Below, piece by piece: positions 45,085 to 54,138 of a stretch of DNA of 64,000 nt. Under the pieces are notes generated by a model. That model had not been told where the DNA came from. It saw nothing but the letters and a program-made list of their open reading frames with translations, and made no database searches. The stretch is taken from positions 62,001 through 126,000 of the forward strand of contig JAJZDX010000001.1 of the NCBI GenBank assembly GCA_021805865.1, in the 5' to 3' direction. Both the position numbers and the translations under genes were made by a program. Position 1 is the first letter of the stretch. The number at the start of each line of letters is the position of its first letter. The stretch comes from Pseudomonadota bacterium (GTDB taxonomy: Bacteria; Pseudomonadota; Gammaproteobacteria; Steroidobacterales; Steroidobacteraceae).

Positions 45085-45567
45085 TCAGTGCCCCACGGCG
45101 AGCGGCGGCGACTCATTGACGCGCCCGATCAGGCGCCTCAGCCGCAGTGCCAGTCCGCGCCGCTCTTCCTCCGTCAGAAAGCCGCCCACTTCGCACCGGC
45201 GGCCGTGAGACTCGATGGTGAGCCGGCTCGGGTGCAGCCGCGATGCCGGACAGACCAGCCTCACCTGCGCCCAGTGCCGCTGGAATACGACTTCGCGGCG
45301 GCTCAAGCGCTCGCGCAGCTCGACGCTGACGTCGGAGTCGGTGATGGTGAGGGTCTGGCTCTGGTGGCGCCGCGCGAGACTCTCGTGCAGCGCCCAGCCG
45401 AGCAGGAGCATTTCGAGGCCCGCGGCGGGCAAGACGGGCCAGAGGCCGAAGAAGGCGAACACCGCGCCGATGCCGAGGGACAGTGCGCAGGCGCTCGAGA
45501 AGAACATCAGAGCGCCTCGCACGCTCAGCGAGCAATTTGGGCAGATGACGATGCGCAAGAACGGCAT
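45085..45567 (-). CDS. DUF2244-family membrane protein
   Basis: A 160-aa protein of family DUF2244, often found beside cytochrome oxidase genes in alpha- and gammaproteobacteria; function unknown. It opens with the family pattern FLRIVICPNCSLSVRG, then two hydrophobic helices with a short turn (about residues 20-60), then a cytoplasmic beta domain with W-Q(V)RLV and a final GGFLTEEERRGLALRLRRLIG. I used the ATG at 45567, where family similarity begins; a TTG 32 codons upstream is possible. It stands 84 bp upstream of coxB in the same direction. Confidence 0.78.
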   Translation of the reverse strand: MPFLRIVICPNCSLSVRGALMFFSSACALSLGIGAVFAFFGLWPVLPAAGLEMLLLGWALHESLARRHQSQTLTITDSDVSVELRERLSRREVVFQRHWAQVRLVCPASRLHPSRLTIESHGRRCEVGGFLTEEERRGLALRLRRLIGRVNESPPLAVGH

Positions 45568-45804
45568 GTCGTAGCCGAAACTGGCCTCAAATCGCCTCGG
45601 GACGCGGCTCTCGGGCCGCAATCCCACACTCTCCCCCGGCAGTTTCCTCTGTACCGGCGGCAACCTCCGTTCAGCGAGATCGAGCGTCCGCGCGCCGGTG
45701 TCCTAAGATGACGGATGTCATGGTATTGCGCCCACCGTGACGATTGCAAGGCCAGGTGGGCCTCGGTCTGAGCGGTTCAAGGAGCCTTGGGGCGTCCGAC
45801 AGCC

Positions 45805-46485
45805 CTAGAGACCTTCCAGCCTGGCCGCAGCTTCCCCGAGATCGGGCGAAGCGCCGCGGGGGTCGAGCGAGGGGATGCGCGCCAGTGGCTCGCCGAGCCG
45901 CCCCACCAGCGTGGCCAGGTTCTCAGTGACACGCTCCATCGCCGGATCGATGCCGTTCGCCACCCATCCGGCGAAGCTCGCGCCATGCGCGCGAATGGAT
46001 TCCTGCGTGAGAAACGCGTGATTGAGGCAGCCCAGGCGCAGCCCTACCACCAGGATCACCGGGATCCGAAGGGCAAGCGCCAGGTCGGCCATGGCGGTGC
46101 TCTCGGTGATGGGCGCGAGCCATCCGCCCGCCCCCTCCACCACGACGCAATCCGCGCGCCCGGCCAGCGCATCGAAGCACCCGCGAATCACGGCGAGATC
46201 GGTGACCGCACCGCACTCATGGGCGGCGATGTGGGGGGAAACGGCCGGGCTGAAGCAATAGGGGTTCACCGTTTCGTAGGGCGCCGGCACGTTGGCGGCC
46301 GCCATCAATGCCAGCGCGTCGGCGCTCCTCAACCCCTCGGGAGCCGGCTCCGCACCCGAGGCCACGGGCTTCATGACGGCCACTCGCCGCCCGCGTACGG
46401 AGAACGCGCGAGCCAAAGCGGCGGCCACCACGGTTTTGCCCACCCCAGTGTCGGTGCCGGTGATGAAGAACCCTTTCGCGCTCAT
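45805..46485 (-). CDS. bioD: Dethiobiotin synthetase
   Basis: BioD uses ATP and CO2 to close the ureido ring of dethiobiotin from 7,8-diaminopelargonate. The 226-aa cytoplasmic P-loop enzyme has GTDTGVGKT (residues 10-18), MKPVASG with the substrate lysine, and VVVEGAGGWLAPI. It is the last gene of the bioB-F-H-C-D operon and its ATG overlaps the bioC stop (ATGA). AAAGGAG lies 5 bp upstream. A 237-bp gap without a recognisable gene follows toward the DUF2244 gene. Confidence 0.95.
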   Translation of the reverse strand: MSAKGFFITGTDTGVGKTVVAAALARAFSVRGRRVAVMKPVASGAEPAPEGLRSADALALMAAANVPAPYETVNPYCFSPAVSPHIAAHECGAVTDLAVIRGCFDALAGRADCVVVEGAGGWLAPITESTAMADLALALRIPVILVVGLRLGCLNHAFLTQESIRAHGASFAGWVANGIDPAMERVTENLATLVGRLGEPLARIPSLDPRGASPDLGEAAARLEGL

Positions 46486-47384
46486 GTGCGCTCCTTTCGG
46501 CGGATCTGCGCGGGCGGGATGTGGACTTCGGCCGGGGGCGTGTTGTGGGCGGCGCGGCTCGGGCGCTCGCCGCCGTCGCCGCTCGCCCAAGCAGCCCCAT
46601 AGATCACTTCGTAGGTCGCCGGAAGCCGCCCGTCGCGACGGTACGCTTCATAGCGCTCCGTCATGCGCTGCAGGCGCCCCTTTCCGGTGAGCCCGCGCCA
46701 CCTGCCCGCGGTCATGTTGCGCGCGCCGATCAACTTCAGGTCTCGCATCAGCGAGCGCACCTCGGCATAGGAGACCGTCAACCGCTCGACATCCAACACC
46801 GGCTCCGTGAAGCCGGCGCGCACCAGGGCGTCGCCCACATCATGCATGTCGAGGAAGCGGTTGACATGGGTGCTCGCATCGGCTTCGCCCCAGGCGTTGC
46901 GCAGCTCCTTCAGCGTGTCGGGACCGAGCGTGCTGAAGGCGAAGAACCCCCGGGGCTTGAGCACGCGCCGTACCTCCGCCAGGACGCTGTCCGGGGGATC
47001 GCACCACTGCAGCATCAGGTTGCTGAAGACCACATCGGCGCACTCGGACGACAGCGGCAATCGGCCGGCATCGGCGCAGACCCGGTCGAACCGCCGCAGC
47101 CATCCCTGGTGGCGCGCCGCCTCACGGAGCATGCCGGGCGCCAGATCCAGCGCAATGACCCGGGAGCGGCGGTAGCGGCGCTTGAGCCGGCCAGAGAGCC
47201 TGCCGGTCCCGGCGCCGAGATCCAGGGTCACTGCAGGGTCGAAATCAAAAGGCTCCAGACGCTCGAGCAGCTCCTCACCCACTCTCGCCTGCAGCACCGC
47301 CGCGGCATCGTACGTCGCGCCGGCCCGATCGAATGCCGCACGCACGCCGGGCCGGTCGAGCCGGAAAGGGTCATGCACGCTCAT
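46482..47384 (-). CDS. bioC: Malonyl-[ACP] O-methyltransferase
   Basis: BioC methylates malonyl-ACP with SAM, disguising it so that fatty acid synthase can build the pimeloyl chain. The 300-aa methyltransferase has the SAM motif LDLGAGTGRLS (near residue 53), the acidic second strand ALDLAPGML, and the SNLMLQWCDP motif characteristic of BioC. The last 25 residues are polar and unlike the domain. It overlaps bioH upstream and bioD downstream by 4 bp each. Confidence 0.94.
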   Translation of the reverse strand: MSVHDPFRLDRPGVRAAFDRAGATYDAAAVLQARVGEELLERLEPFDFDPAVTLDLGAGTGRLSGRLKRRYRRSRVIALDLAPGMLREAARHQGWLRRFDRVCADAGRLPLSSECADVVFSNLMLQWCDPPDSVLAEVRRVLKPRGFFAFSTLGPDTLKELRNAWGEADASTHVNRFLDMHDVGDALVRAGFTEPVLDVERLTVSYAEVRSLMRDLKLIGARNMTAGRWRGLTGKGRLQRMTERYEAYRRDGRLPATYEVIYGAAWASGDGGERPSRAAHNTPPAEVHIPPAQIRRKERT

Positions 47385-48166
47385 GATTCAAGGAACTCGG
47401 TCATCAGGCCGGCGATCTCGCTCGCATGCGACAGGAAGGGTGCGTGAGCGGCGCGCCGGATCTCCACGTAGCGTGCCCGAGGCATGGCCTCTGCCAGTGC
47501 CCGCGATGCCGCGGGCAGCACTACGCGGTCGTACTGTCCGGCGACCACCAGCGCGGGCGTGTCCATGTCGCCCATCCCCGTCCGCAGGTCCGTCTCGCGC
47601 AAGATATCCAGGCCGGCTGCCAGCGCCTGCGCAGAGGCCTCCCCATGCGCAAAGAGTGCCGCGCGCAGCTGCGCCAGCACCGCCTCTCCCGAAGTGCTGC
47701 CGCGCACCTGCAGCTCGAGAAAATCGCTCACGGTACGCCGATAATCGCTCCTCAAGCCTTGCGCGAGGCGCTCCAGCCGCTCCTCGGGCGCTCCGTACGG
47801 CCAATCGGGCGCCGAAGTGAAGCGCGGTGTCGCCGCGAAGAGAACCAGGCGCTCGAGCCCCTGCGGCCGCGCCGAGGCCCACTCCAACGCCAACTCCGCG
47901 CCCAGCGACCAGCCGAGCAGCGCATAGGGGTTGTGTCCGAGGAGGGACGCCACGGCGGCGCGGATCCCCTCCACCTGGCGGCGCGCCGTGGCGCGCGCCG
48001 GCTGCCAGGGGCTGTGTCCGTGTCCGGGCAGGTCCAGGGCGATGAGTCGGAATCTGCCCCCAAGCGCCTCGGCAAGCGGGTCCCAGACTCGCACATTCAG
48101 ACCCCAGCCGTGCAGCAGCACCAGGGCGGGGCCTTCTCCGCGAGCCTCGACATACAGCCCGGTCAT
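47381..48166 (-). CDS. bioH: Pimeloyl-[ACP] methyl ester esterase
   Basis: BioH hydrolyses the methyl ester of pimeloyl-ACP, ending chain building and releasing the substrate of BioF. The 261-aa alpha/beta-hydrolase has LLHGWGLN (oxyanion), nucleophile elbow GWSLGAE with serine near residue 81, acid in GQYDRV and histidine in AAHAPFLSH, so the triad is complete. The ATG at 48166 overlaps the bioF stop by 4 bp; sequence further upstream in frame lies inside bioF and is not used. Confidence 0.94.
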   Translation of the reverse strand: MTGLYVEARGEGPALVLLHGWGLNVRVWDPLAEALGGRFRLIALDLPGHGHSPWQPARATARRQVEGIRAAVASLLGHNPYALLGWSLGAELALEWASARPQGLERLVLFAATPRFTSAPDWPYGAPEERLERLAQGLRSDYRRTVSDFLELQVRGSTSGEAVLAQLRAALFAHGEASAQALAAGLDILRETDLRTGMGDMDTPALVVAGQYDRVVLPAASRALAEAMPRARYVEIRRAAHAPFLSHASEIAGLMTEFLES

Positions 48167-49335
48167 TGCCCGCACACCCGGCTCAGCGCCTCGACCAGCG
48201 CATCGACCTGATCCTCGCGGTGCGCCGCGGTCAGCGTCACCCGCAGCCGCTCCTGCCCCGCGGGCACCGTGGGCGCGCGAATTGCCACCACCCAGAAGCC
48301 GGCCTCGCGCAGCGCCTGCTGGGCCCGCAGCGCCGCGCCGGCGCTGCCCAGGGGAACGGGCTGAATGGGCGTTGCCGAATCGGCGAGTGGAACACCGGCC
48401 TGCCCGGCCGCCGCGCGAAACCGGCGGGTGAGCTGAAGGGCCCGCTCGCGCCGCCAACACTCCCGCTGCATGATGCGCAGCGCCTCGCGCGTGGCGGCGG
48501 CGACCGGCTGCGGCAGCGCCGTCGTGTAGATGTAGGAGCGGGCTTTCTGCAGCAGCAGCTCGATGAGTGCGCCGGAGCCGGCGACAAAGGCGCCGAACGA
48601 GCCGAATGCCTTGCCCAGGGTGCCGACCAGCACCGGCACGTCGTCGGCCGTCAGGCCCGCCGATTCCAACACGCCGCGGCCGTTCGGCCCCATCACCCCG
48701 ATACCGTGGGCATCATCCACGACCAGCCACGTCTCGTGCTCGAGGGCGGCCTGCGCAAGCTCCGCAAGCGGCGCGATATCGCCGTCCATGCTGAACACCC
48801 CGTCGGTGGCCAGCACGGCGGTGCGCCGGGAGCTGTCGGCGAGCATGCGCCGGGCCGCGCCGGCATCGCAATGCGGATAACGCCGGAAGCGCGCGCCCGA
48901 GAGCCGGCCGCCGTCGATGAGCGAAGCGTGGCTCAGGCGATCGAGCAGCGCGGTCTCGCCCCGTTCCGCCAGCGCGCTCATGACCCCGAGGTTCGCCAGG
49001 TAGCCGGTGGAGAAGAGCAGCGCTCGCTCGCGGCCCGTGAAGGCCGCGAGCTCCTCTTCGAGCGCCGCGTGCTCGGCCCCGTGGCCGCTCACAAGGTGCG
49101 AGGCCCCGCTGCCTGAGCCGCAGCGTGAGGCGCACTCGGCCATGGCCGCCGCCAGGGCGGGATGGGCGGCGAGGCCAAGGTAGTCGTTGCTGCTGAAATC
49201 GACGAGCCGCCGGCCCTCGACGATCACCTCGGCGCGGCTGCCGCGCTCCGGGAGGCTCTCGATGGTGTGGCGTCGGCGGCGAAGATTACGGAGCTCGAGC
49301 CGCTCGAGCTCCGGCTCAAGAGGCTGTCTCTGCAT
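48163..49335 (-). CDS. bioF: 8-amino-7-oxononanoate synthase
   Basis: BioF condenses pimeloyl-ACP with alanine, with loss of CO2, in a PLP-dependent reaction. The 390-aa protein has the oxoamine synthase pattern: [11 protein letters not shown] near residue 45, the [10 protein letters not shown] segment, [10 protein letters not shown] with the cofactor-pairing aspartate and histidine, and the Schiff-base lysine in [10 protein letters not shown]. The ATG at 49335 lies inside the end of bioB (20-bp overlap), suggesting translational coupling. Confidence 0.95.
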   Translation of the reverse strand: MQRQPLEPELERLELRNLRRRRHTIESLPERGSRAEVIVEGRRLVDFSSNDYLGLAAHPALAAAMAECASRCGSGSGASHLVSGHGAEHAALEEELAAFTGRERALLFSTGYLANLGVMSALAERGETALLDRLSHASLIDGGRLSGARFRRYPHCDAGAARRMLADSSRRTAVLATDGVFSMDGDIAPLAELAQAALEHETWLVVDDAHGIGVMGPNGRGVLESAGLTADDVPVLVGTLGKAFGSFGAFVAGSGALIELLLQKARSYIYTTALPQPVAAATREALRIMQRECWRRERALQLTRRFRAAAGQAGVPLADSATPIQPVPLGSAGAALRAQQALREAGFWVVAIRAPTVPAGQERLRVTLTAAHREDQVDALVEALSRVCGQ

Positions 49336-50395
49336 GCGCGTGCAAGCGGGAGCAGCCGCAGCCGCCGCTTTCCTGTCCCGGGGCGTTTCCATGGCCATCC
49401 CCGTGCCCGCTCTCGCGCCCGCTGGAGGTTTCGGCTCTGAGGCCGAGCCGCTCGAACAGCTGCCGGTCGCGCTCGACATCCGGATTGCCGGTGGTGAGCA
49501 GTTTCTCTCCGTAGAAGACCGAGTTGGCGCCCGCCATGAAGCACAGCGCCTGCATCTCCTCGCTCATTGCCTGGCGGCCCGCGGACAGACGCACATGCGA
49601 GCGCGGCATGAGGAGGCGCGCCACCGCGATGGCGCGCACGAACTCGAACGGAGCGAGCGGCGCGGTGCCGGCGAGCGGCGTTCCCTGCACCTGCACAAGC
49701 TGATTGATGGGAACACTCTCGGGGTGCTCGGGCAGATTGGCGAGGGTGAGCAGCAGCTCGGCGCGATCCGCCGGCGACTCGCCCATGCCGAGGATGCCGC
49801 CGCAGCAGACCTTGAGGTCGGCCGCGCGCACCGCCCGCAGCGTGTCGAGACGATCCTGGTAGGTGCGGGTGGTGATGATCTCGCCGTAGAATTGCGGCGA
49901 GGTGTCGAGGTTGTGGTTGTAGTAGTCAAGACCCGCTTCCTTCAGCTCCTTCGCCTGCTCCGGGCTCAGCATCCCCAGCGTGGCGCAGGTCTCGAGCCCG
50001 AGCGCATGGACCTCGCGGATCATCTGGGCGATCACCTTGAGCTCCCTGGCCTTGGGCGAGCGGTAGGCCGCACCCATGCAAAAGCGCGTCGCTCCGGCCT
50101 CTCGGGCACGCAGCGCACTCTCGCGCACCGCGGCGACCTCCATCAGCGCCTCATGCGTAAGCCCGGTGTCGTAGCGAACGCTCTGGGGACAGTAGGCGCA
50201 ATCCTCCGGGCACGCACCGGTCTTGATCGAGAGCAACGTGCTCATCTGGACGGTGTTCGGCTCGTGGTGCTCGCGGTGCACGCGTTGAGCGTGAAACAGC
50301 AGGTCCATCAGTGGCAGGGCGAACAGGGCCTGCACCTCAGGCAGCGTCCAGTCGTGGCGGATGGCGCCAAGGGGGAAGGCAGTCGGCGAGGTCAT
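49316..50395 (-). CDS. bioB: Biotin synthase
   Basis: BioB is a radical SAM enzyme inserting sulfur into dethiobiotin. The 359-aa protein has the [4Fe-4S] motif [11 protein letters not shown] (near residue 55), the [10 protein letters not shown] segment, and the RFCMGAAYR and [11 protein letters not shown] blocks with cluster ligands. Residues after about 325 form an extra tail rich in His, Gly, Ser and Cys ([20 protein letters not shown]) that could bind metal. The ATG at 50395 is preceded by no clear ribosome binding site but by a short GC microsatellite. It is the first gene of the biotin operon; bioA is not in the window. Confidence 0.96.
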   Translation of the reverse strand: MTSPTAFPLGAIRHDWTLPEVQALFALPLMDLLFHAQRVHREHHEPNTVQMSTLLSIKTGACPEDCAYCPQSVRYDTGLTHEALMEVAAVRESALRAREAGATRFCMGAAYRSPKARELKVIAQMIREVHALGLETCATLGMLSPEQAKELKEAGLDYYNHNLDTSPQFYGEIITTRTYQDRLDTLRAVRAADLKVCCGGILGMGESPADRAELLLTLANLPEHPESVPINQLVQVQGTPLAGTAPLAPFEFVRAIAVARLLMPRSHVRLSAGRQAMSEEMQALCFMAGANSVFYGEKLLTTGNPDVERDRQLFERLGLRAETSSGRESGHGDGHGNAPGQESGGCGCSRLHAHAETAS

Positions 50396-50404
50396 GAGCG
50401 GTCC

Positions 50405-50425
50405 GGTGGCGGTGGCGGTGGCGGT
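50405..50425 (-). repeat. Hexanucleotide microsatellite in the bioB leader
   Basis: The plus-strand unit GGTGGC is repeated three times plus a half (21 bp), ending 9 bp from the bioB start, where a ribosome binding site would be expected. The repeat could slip; it also removes any purine-rich anti-rRNA site on the minus strand. Confidence 0.7.
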
Positions 50426-50526
50426 CGAGTTTCGGTCCTGAGATAGTCGCGAGCGGCGGCTCAATTGTCAACGGATCGCCCGTCTTTCAGTCGACGATTG
50501 CTTATTCTCCGGGCACCCAGGCCACT

Positions 50527-50892
50527 TCAGCGGCGCGCGACATGCACGGCCAGGGCGATGGCGACGGCCACGGCGCCGAGCGCCGCGATCAGCACCGCGG
50601 CGGCCGCACAGTCCTTGACGATGCGGATCCGCGGGTGCTGCTCGGGATGCAGATGGTCGGCCAGGGCCTCGAGCGCGGTGTTGAACAGTTCCGCCGCCAG
50701 CACCCCGGCGCTCGCCAGCATCACCGCCGCCCACCACAGTGGTCCCGGGCGCAGCACGATCAGCAGCACAACCACCAGCGCGAGCACGACCGCCTGCGTG
50801 CGCAGGCTGCGCTCCACCCTCAGGGCATGCCCCAGCCCGGCAAGCGCGAAGCCCAGGCGTCGGACGAAGGTTTGGTTCTTCTGATTGCTCAA
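50527..50892 (-). CDS. dgkA: Diacylglycerol kinase
   Basis: DgkA recycles diacylglycerol to phosphatidic acid in the inner membrane. The 121-aa protein has three helices and the family core ELFNTALEALADHLHPEQHPRIRIVKDCAAAAVL, with the catalytic glutamates and the KD-AAAAVL block, at residues about 65-100. Its N-terminal amphipathic helix (about 8-25) is also present. Length matches the family. It stands alone, divergent from the NUDIX gene and downstream of the biotin operon's promoter side. Confidence 0.95.
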   Translation of the reverse strand: MSNQKNQTFVRRLGFALAGLGHALRVERSLRTQAVVLALVVVLLIVLRPGPLWWAAVMLASAGVLAAELFNTALEALADHLHPEQHPRIRIVKDCAAAAVLIAALGAVAVAIALAVHVARR

Positions 50893-51285
50893 GAACGGGC
50901 CGGCTGTCAGCTGCCGGATCGATGTCGCGGCATCCCCACGCTCGGCACTTTACTCCATTCCCACAACCGGCGCCCGGGACCAACCTCCGAGAAGGCCTTC
51001 GCGACAGCTGCCATTGCATCCACGACGTACGTGCGCGTCGCTGAAGCGGCGGTCAGGCAGGCTGCCCATCCGTCCCTGAGGGAGGCCGAGGCCTTCGAGC
51101 GGCCGAAGCCGGCGCATTCCATCCCCCGGGCGCCACGCGAAGGGCGAGGGCGGCGAGAACGGGTCCAAGGCCCCTCATTCCCGCAAATTGCCGCGCGCGA
51201 CGCCGGGCTCTCCCGGAGATATAGTTGATGCGGCTCCAGCCGCATGGCGCCCGGAGCCCAGACGTTCCCACTTCGGAGTCCTGCG
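50893..51285. other. 393-bp divergent gap between dgkA and the NUDIX gene
   Basis: No convincing gene. Near its right end it holds TATAGT (51220-51225), a possible -10 for the NUDIX gene, then a perfect hairpin (51228-51245). A small CCGGG/CCCGG stem lies just before the -10. Confidence 0.5.
51228..51245 (+). promoter_or_regulatory. Hairpin at the predicted 5' end of the NUDIX mRNA
   Basis: Perfect 8-bp arms ATGCGGCT and AGCCGCAT with a 2-base centre start 3 bp after the possible -10 TATAGT. If transcribed, the mRNA would begin with a stem that protects its 5' end. Confidence 0.35.
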
Positions 51286-51909
51286 ATGGAAGATATTTGG
51301 CTGGCGTGGGCCAAACGCCTGCAGAGCGTCGCTTCCACCGGACTTCACTTCGCGCGCGACGAGTACGACCGGGAGCGATATGCGCAGGTGGCTGCGATCG
51401 CGAACGAAATGCTGTCGTCTCTCGCCGGCGTGCCGATCGGCAGGATTGAAGATCTGGCGTCCGATTTCGCCACGGGATACGCGACACCGAAGGTGGACGT
51501 GCGCGGCGCGGTGTTTGATGATGAGAAGATTCTGTTGGTGAGAGAGAGGAGCGATGGCCTGTGGACGCTGCCGGGTGGCTATGCGGATGTCGGCATGTCC
51601 GCGAGCGAAAACGTCGTCAAGGAGATCCGGGAAGAAGCGTCGCTCAGGGTGCGGGTGAAGGCTCTTTACGGAATTCGCCACAAGGCGAAGCACGAATATG
51701 CCCCGGACCTCAGGGACTTCTACAAGCTTTTCTTCCTGTGCGAGCGAACCGACAGCCTGGCGCCGCAACCGGGGCTGGAGACCGCCGAGGTGGGTTTTTT
51801 CGCGATGAGCGAGCTGCCGCCGCTCTCGAAGGGGCGGACGTTGGAGAAGGACATCGTGGCGGCTTTCGCGTTCAAGGGCGATCCACGGAAACTCGCATTG
51901 TTCGACTGA
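51286..51909 (+). CDS. NUDIX hydrolase with N-terminal helical domain
   Basis: A 207-aa hydrolase of nucleoside diphosphates linked to another moiety; the exact substrate (ADP-ribose or similar) is unknown. Residues 1-60 resemble the NUDIX_N_2 helical domain (WLAWAKRLQSVASTGL...), and the NUDIX box spans about 98-120. The box reads GYADVGM then KEIREEASL: the metal-binding EE pair is intact, while three positions differ from the general consensus (M for E, K for R, S for G). Such changes are common in this subfamily, so activity is still expected. The ATG at 51286 is chosen as the start of the N-terminal domain. Confidence 0.85.
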   Translation: MEDIWLAWAKRLQSVASTGLHFARDEYDRERYAQVAAIANEMLSSLAGVPIGRIEDLASDFATGYATPKVDVRGAVFDDEKILLVRERSDGLWTLPGGYADVGMSASENVVKEIREEASLRVRVKALYGIRHKAKHEYAPDLRDFYKLFFLCERTDSLAPQPGLETAEVGFFAMSELPPLSKGRTLEKDIVAAFAFKGDPRKLALFD

Positions 51910-52026
51910 GCCGGACGGAAATTCCCGGGCGCGGCGCCGCGGGCTCGATCGTTTTCACCGGGGCTTGCGGACGGGAGAAGCTCCGAGGCGCCGGCCGGGC
52001 CCGGGCCACGGAGGCATTCGCCGCGA

Positions 52027-52968
52027 TCACGGCTTGCCGGCCGGATCCAGCGCGACCCCTCGGCCGGGGACACCGGGCCGCCGGCGGATCAACAAAGGCA
52101 GCGCCAGGATGGCGGCGAGCAGGACCGCGAGGCACAACAACGACCCCTCGGGCCCGTCCGTGCCGCCGCTGAGATGCGCGTTGCCGTGCGGCAGCAGCGT
52201 GAACAGCCTGCCGGAGGAGTACATACCGCTGTCGGCGCTGCCGAAGAAATAGCTTTCGGCCCAGTCCCAGGCTGCATGGCAGCCGATCACCCACCACAGC
52301 GTGCCGGTGCGGAGGATGGCGAGGCAGAACAATACGCTCACCACCGCGGTGGTGAGCAGGCCGATGAGATTCTCGTCGGGATTGTGGCCATGCGCCACCA
52401 TGAACAGGGCCGTGACCACCAGAGCGCCGATCCAAAAGCCGTATCTCTCGCGCAGAATGGTGAACAGATAGCCGCGGAAGGCGATCTCCTCGGTGAAGCC
52501 GATCAGCATGGCCGCCACCGCCCACGCCAATCCCGACCACAGCGCCACCGCCCATCCCGCCGTCGGCGGCTCGAGCCGCCCGAACCCGAACGCCAGCAGC
52601 GCAGCCACCAGCAGCCCGATCATGCAGAATCCAACGGCGCATCCTGCCGCGAGGTCGCGCAGCCACCGAGCCCGCGGCAAGCCGATGCTGACGAAAGGAC
52701 TGCCGTCGAGCCGGGTCATGACCCACGTGGCGAGCAATGTGCAACCGAGCAGCATCACCTCATCGAGGATGAGGATCCAGGGCGGAAGGTTGCCGCCGGC
52801 TTTCACGTGCTGCTGCACCGCATGGATGCGCCGATACAGCTCCGGAACGGAGGAGATGACGCGCTGGAACGTGATGAAGGCGATCACCAGGAAAATCGCG
52901 AAGAGGGCGATGAATAACAGTGCTCGGGCCCAGCTGCGCACGCCGCGCTCATCGAGCACCAGGCGCAT
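52027..52968 (-). CDS. CPBP-family intramembrane metalloprotease
   Basis: A 313-aa membrane protein of the CPBP/Abi family (related to CAAX prenyl protease 2). About seven or eight hydrophobic segments are seen. The catalytic motifs are present: EEIAFRGYLF (EExxxR, about residue 165), FMVAHGHNP (histidine), and GCHAAWDWAE with a further histidine/aspartate. Substrate and function are unknown; members mature peptides or give bacteriocin immunity. The ATG at 52968 has a GGGGAGG 6 bp upstream; an ATG at 53034 would add 22 residues. Gaps of 117 bp and 235 bp separate it from its neighbours. Confidence 0.87.
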   Translation of the reverse strand: MRLVLDERGVRSWARALLFIALFAIFLVIAFITFQRVISSVPELYRRIHAVQQHVKAGGNLPPWILILDEVMLLGCTLLATWVMTRLDGSPFVSIGLPRARWLRDLAAGCAVGFCMIGLLVAALLAFGFGRLEPPTAGWAVALWSGLAWAVAAMLIGFTEEIAFRGYLFTILRERYGFWIGALVVTALFMVAHGHNPDENLIGLLTTAVVSVLFCLAILRTGTLWWVIGCHAAWDWAESYFFGSADSGMYSSGRLFTLLPHGNAHLSGGTDGPEGSLLCLAVLLAAILALPLLIRRRPGVPGRGVALDPAGKP

Positions 52969-53203
52969 CAGGCCTCCCCGGACACCGGAAGAGGGCACCG
53001 CCGCCGGCCGCTGCAGACACCCGCGTAGATTCATGGGACAGCCCCTGATTCCAACGTTTCAGCTGGTTCCCGTCGAGGCCGCGGAACGACCCGGCGGGAA
53101 TCGAGATCAGACCGACCGGCCACCAGATGCCGAGGCCGCCTGGTGCCGGTCAGGGTCCGCCCCGCGGAAAGAACCCCGCCGGCGGGAAAAGGTTGCAGAT
53201 CGC

Positions 53204-54133
53204 TCAGCGGACGTAGACGTATTGCAGCGCCACACCGGCGAAAATCGCCATGCCGACGTAATTGTTGTTGAGGAATGCGCGCAGGCAGGCAGCCGGCTCG
53301 CGCTTGCGGATCAGCCACTGCTGATAGAGAAACAGCACCGCCGCCACGGCAATTCCGGCGTAGTACCAGTGGCCGAACTTCAAGGTCCGCCCCGCCAGCG
53401 CCAGCGCGCCGAGCATCACCACCTGCATCACGCCGATCAGGAGGCGGTCGAGGTCCGCGAACAGGATGGCGCTCGACTGCACGCCGATCCTGAGGTCATC
53501 GTCCCGGTCGACCATGGCGTACATGGTGTCGTACACCACCGCCCATACCACCGCTGCGATATACATCACCCAGGCGATGCGCGGCAGCGCGTCGCGCTGT
53601 GCGGCAAAGGCCATGGGGATGCTCCAGCCGCCGAACGACAGCCCCAGGTACAGCTGCGGCAGCGGGAAGAACCTCTTCACGAACGGGTAGGACGCCGTCA
53701 GCGCCGCGCCGACCACGGCCAGCTCGACCGTCAGGACATTCAGCCGTGTGACCAGCCACAGCGCGGCCAGCATGAGCGAGCCGAACAACGCCAGCGCCTC
53801 GGCGGGCGAGACGCGGCGGGCCGCGAGCGGCCGGTCGCGTGTGCGCTTGACGTGTGGATCGATGTTGCGGTCCGCGAAGTCGTTGATGATGCAGCCGGCG
53901 GCCCGCATGACGGCCACGCCCGCCACGAAGACGATCAATACGGTCTGACCGGGCCGTCCCGCGCCCGCGATCCACAGCGCCCAGAGCGCCGGCCACAGCA
54001 GCAGCCACGTGCCGATCGGGCGATCGATGCGCGCAAGCCGCCCGTACTCCTGTGCCCGCCGCGCCAGGCGGTGCAGGAACGGCGCTTCCTGCGGCTTCAG
54101 GCCGGCTCCGACCGGCTCAATCGTGGCTGACAT
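53204..54133 (-). CDS. ubiA: 4-hydroxybenzoate octaprenyltransferase
   Basis: UbiA prenylates 4-hydroxybenzoate, an early step of ubiquinone synthesis, in the inner membrane. The 309-aa protein has about nine hydrophobic segments and both aspartate-rich motifs: NDFADRNIDPHVKRTRDRPL (near residue 85) and DTMYAMVDRDDDLRIG (near 205). Length and opening (RLARIDRPIGTWLLLWPALWAL) match UbiA. It begins 5 bp after recG, so the two may share a transcript. The usual partner ubiC (chorismate lyase) is not adjacent. Confidence 0.94.
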   Translation of the reverse strand: MSATIEPVGAGLKPQEAPFLHRLARRAQEYGRLARIDRPIGTWLLLWPALWALWIAGAGRPGQTVLIVFVAGVAVMRAAGCIINDFADRNIDPHVKRTRDRPLAARRVSPAEALALFGSLMLAALWLVTRLNVLTVELAVVGAALTASYPFVKRFFPLPQLYLGLSFGGWSIPMAFAAQRDALPRIAWVMYIAAVVWAVVYDTMYAMVDRDDDLRIGVQSSAILFADLDRLLIGVMQVVMLGALALAGRTLKFGHWYYAGIAVAAVLFLYQQWLIRKREPAACLRAFLNNNYVGMAIFAGVALQYVYVR

Positions 54134-54138
54134 CGATC

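Noticed and set aside
45568-45804. A gene or terminator between DUF2244 and bioD
   Set aside because: No frame with a plausible start; only weak 5-bp stems (AGGCC/GGCCT, CAAGG/CCTTG) were seen.
51580-51650. The NUDIX box changes as a sign of an inactive enzyme
   Set aside because: The metal-binding EE pair is intact, and substitutions such as M for the first E and K for R are normal in the subfamily with this N-terminal domain.
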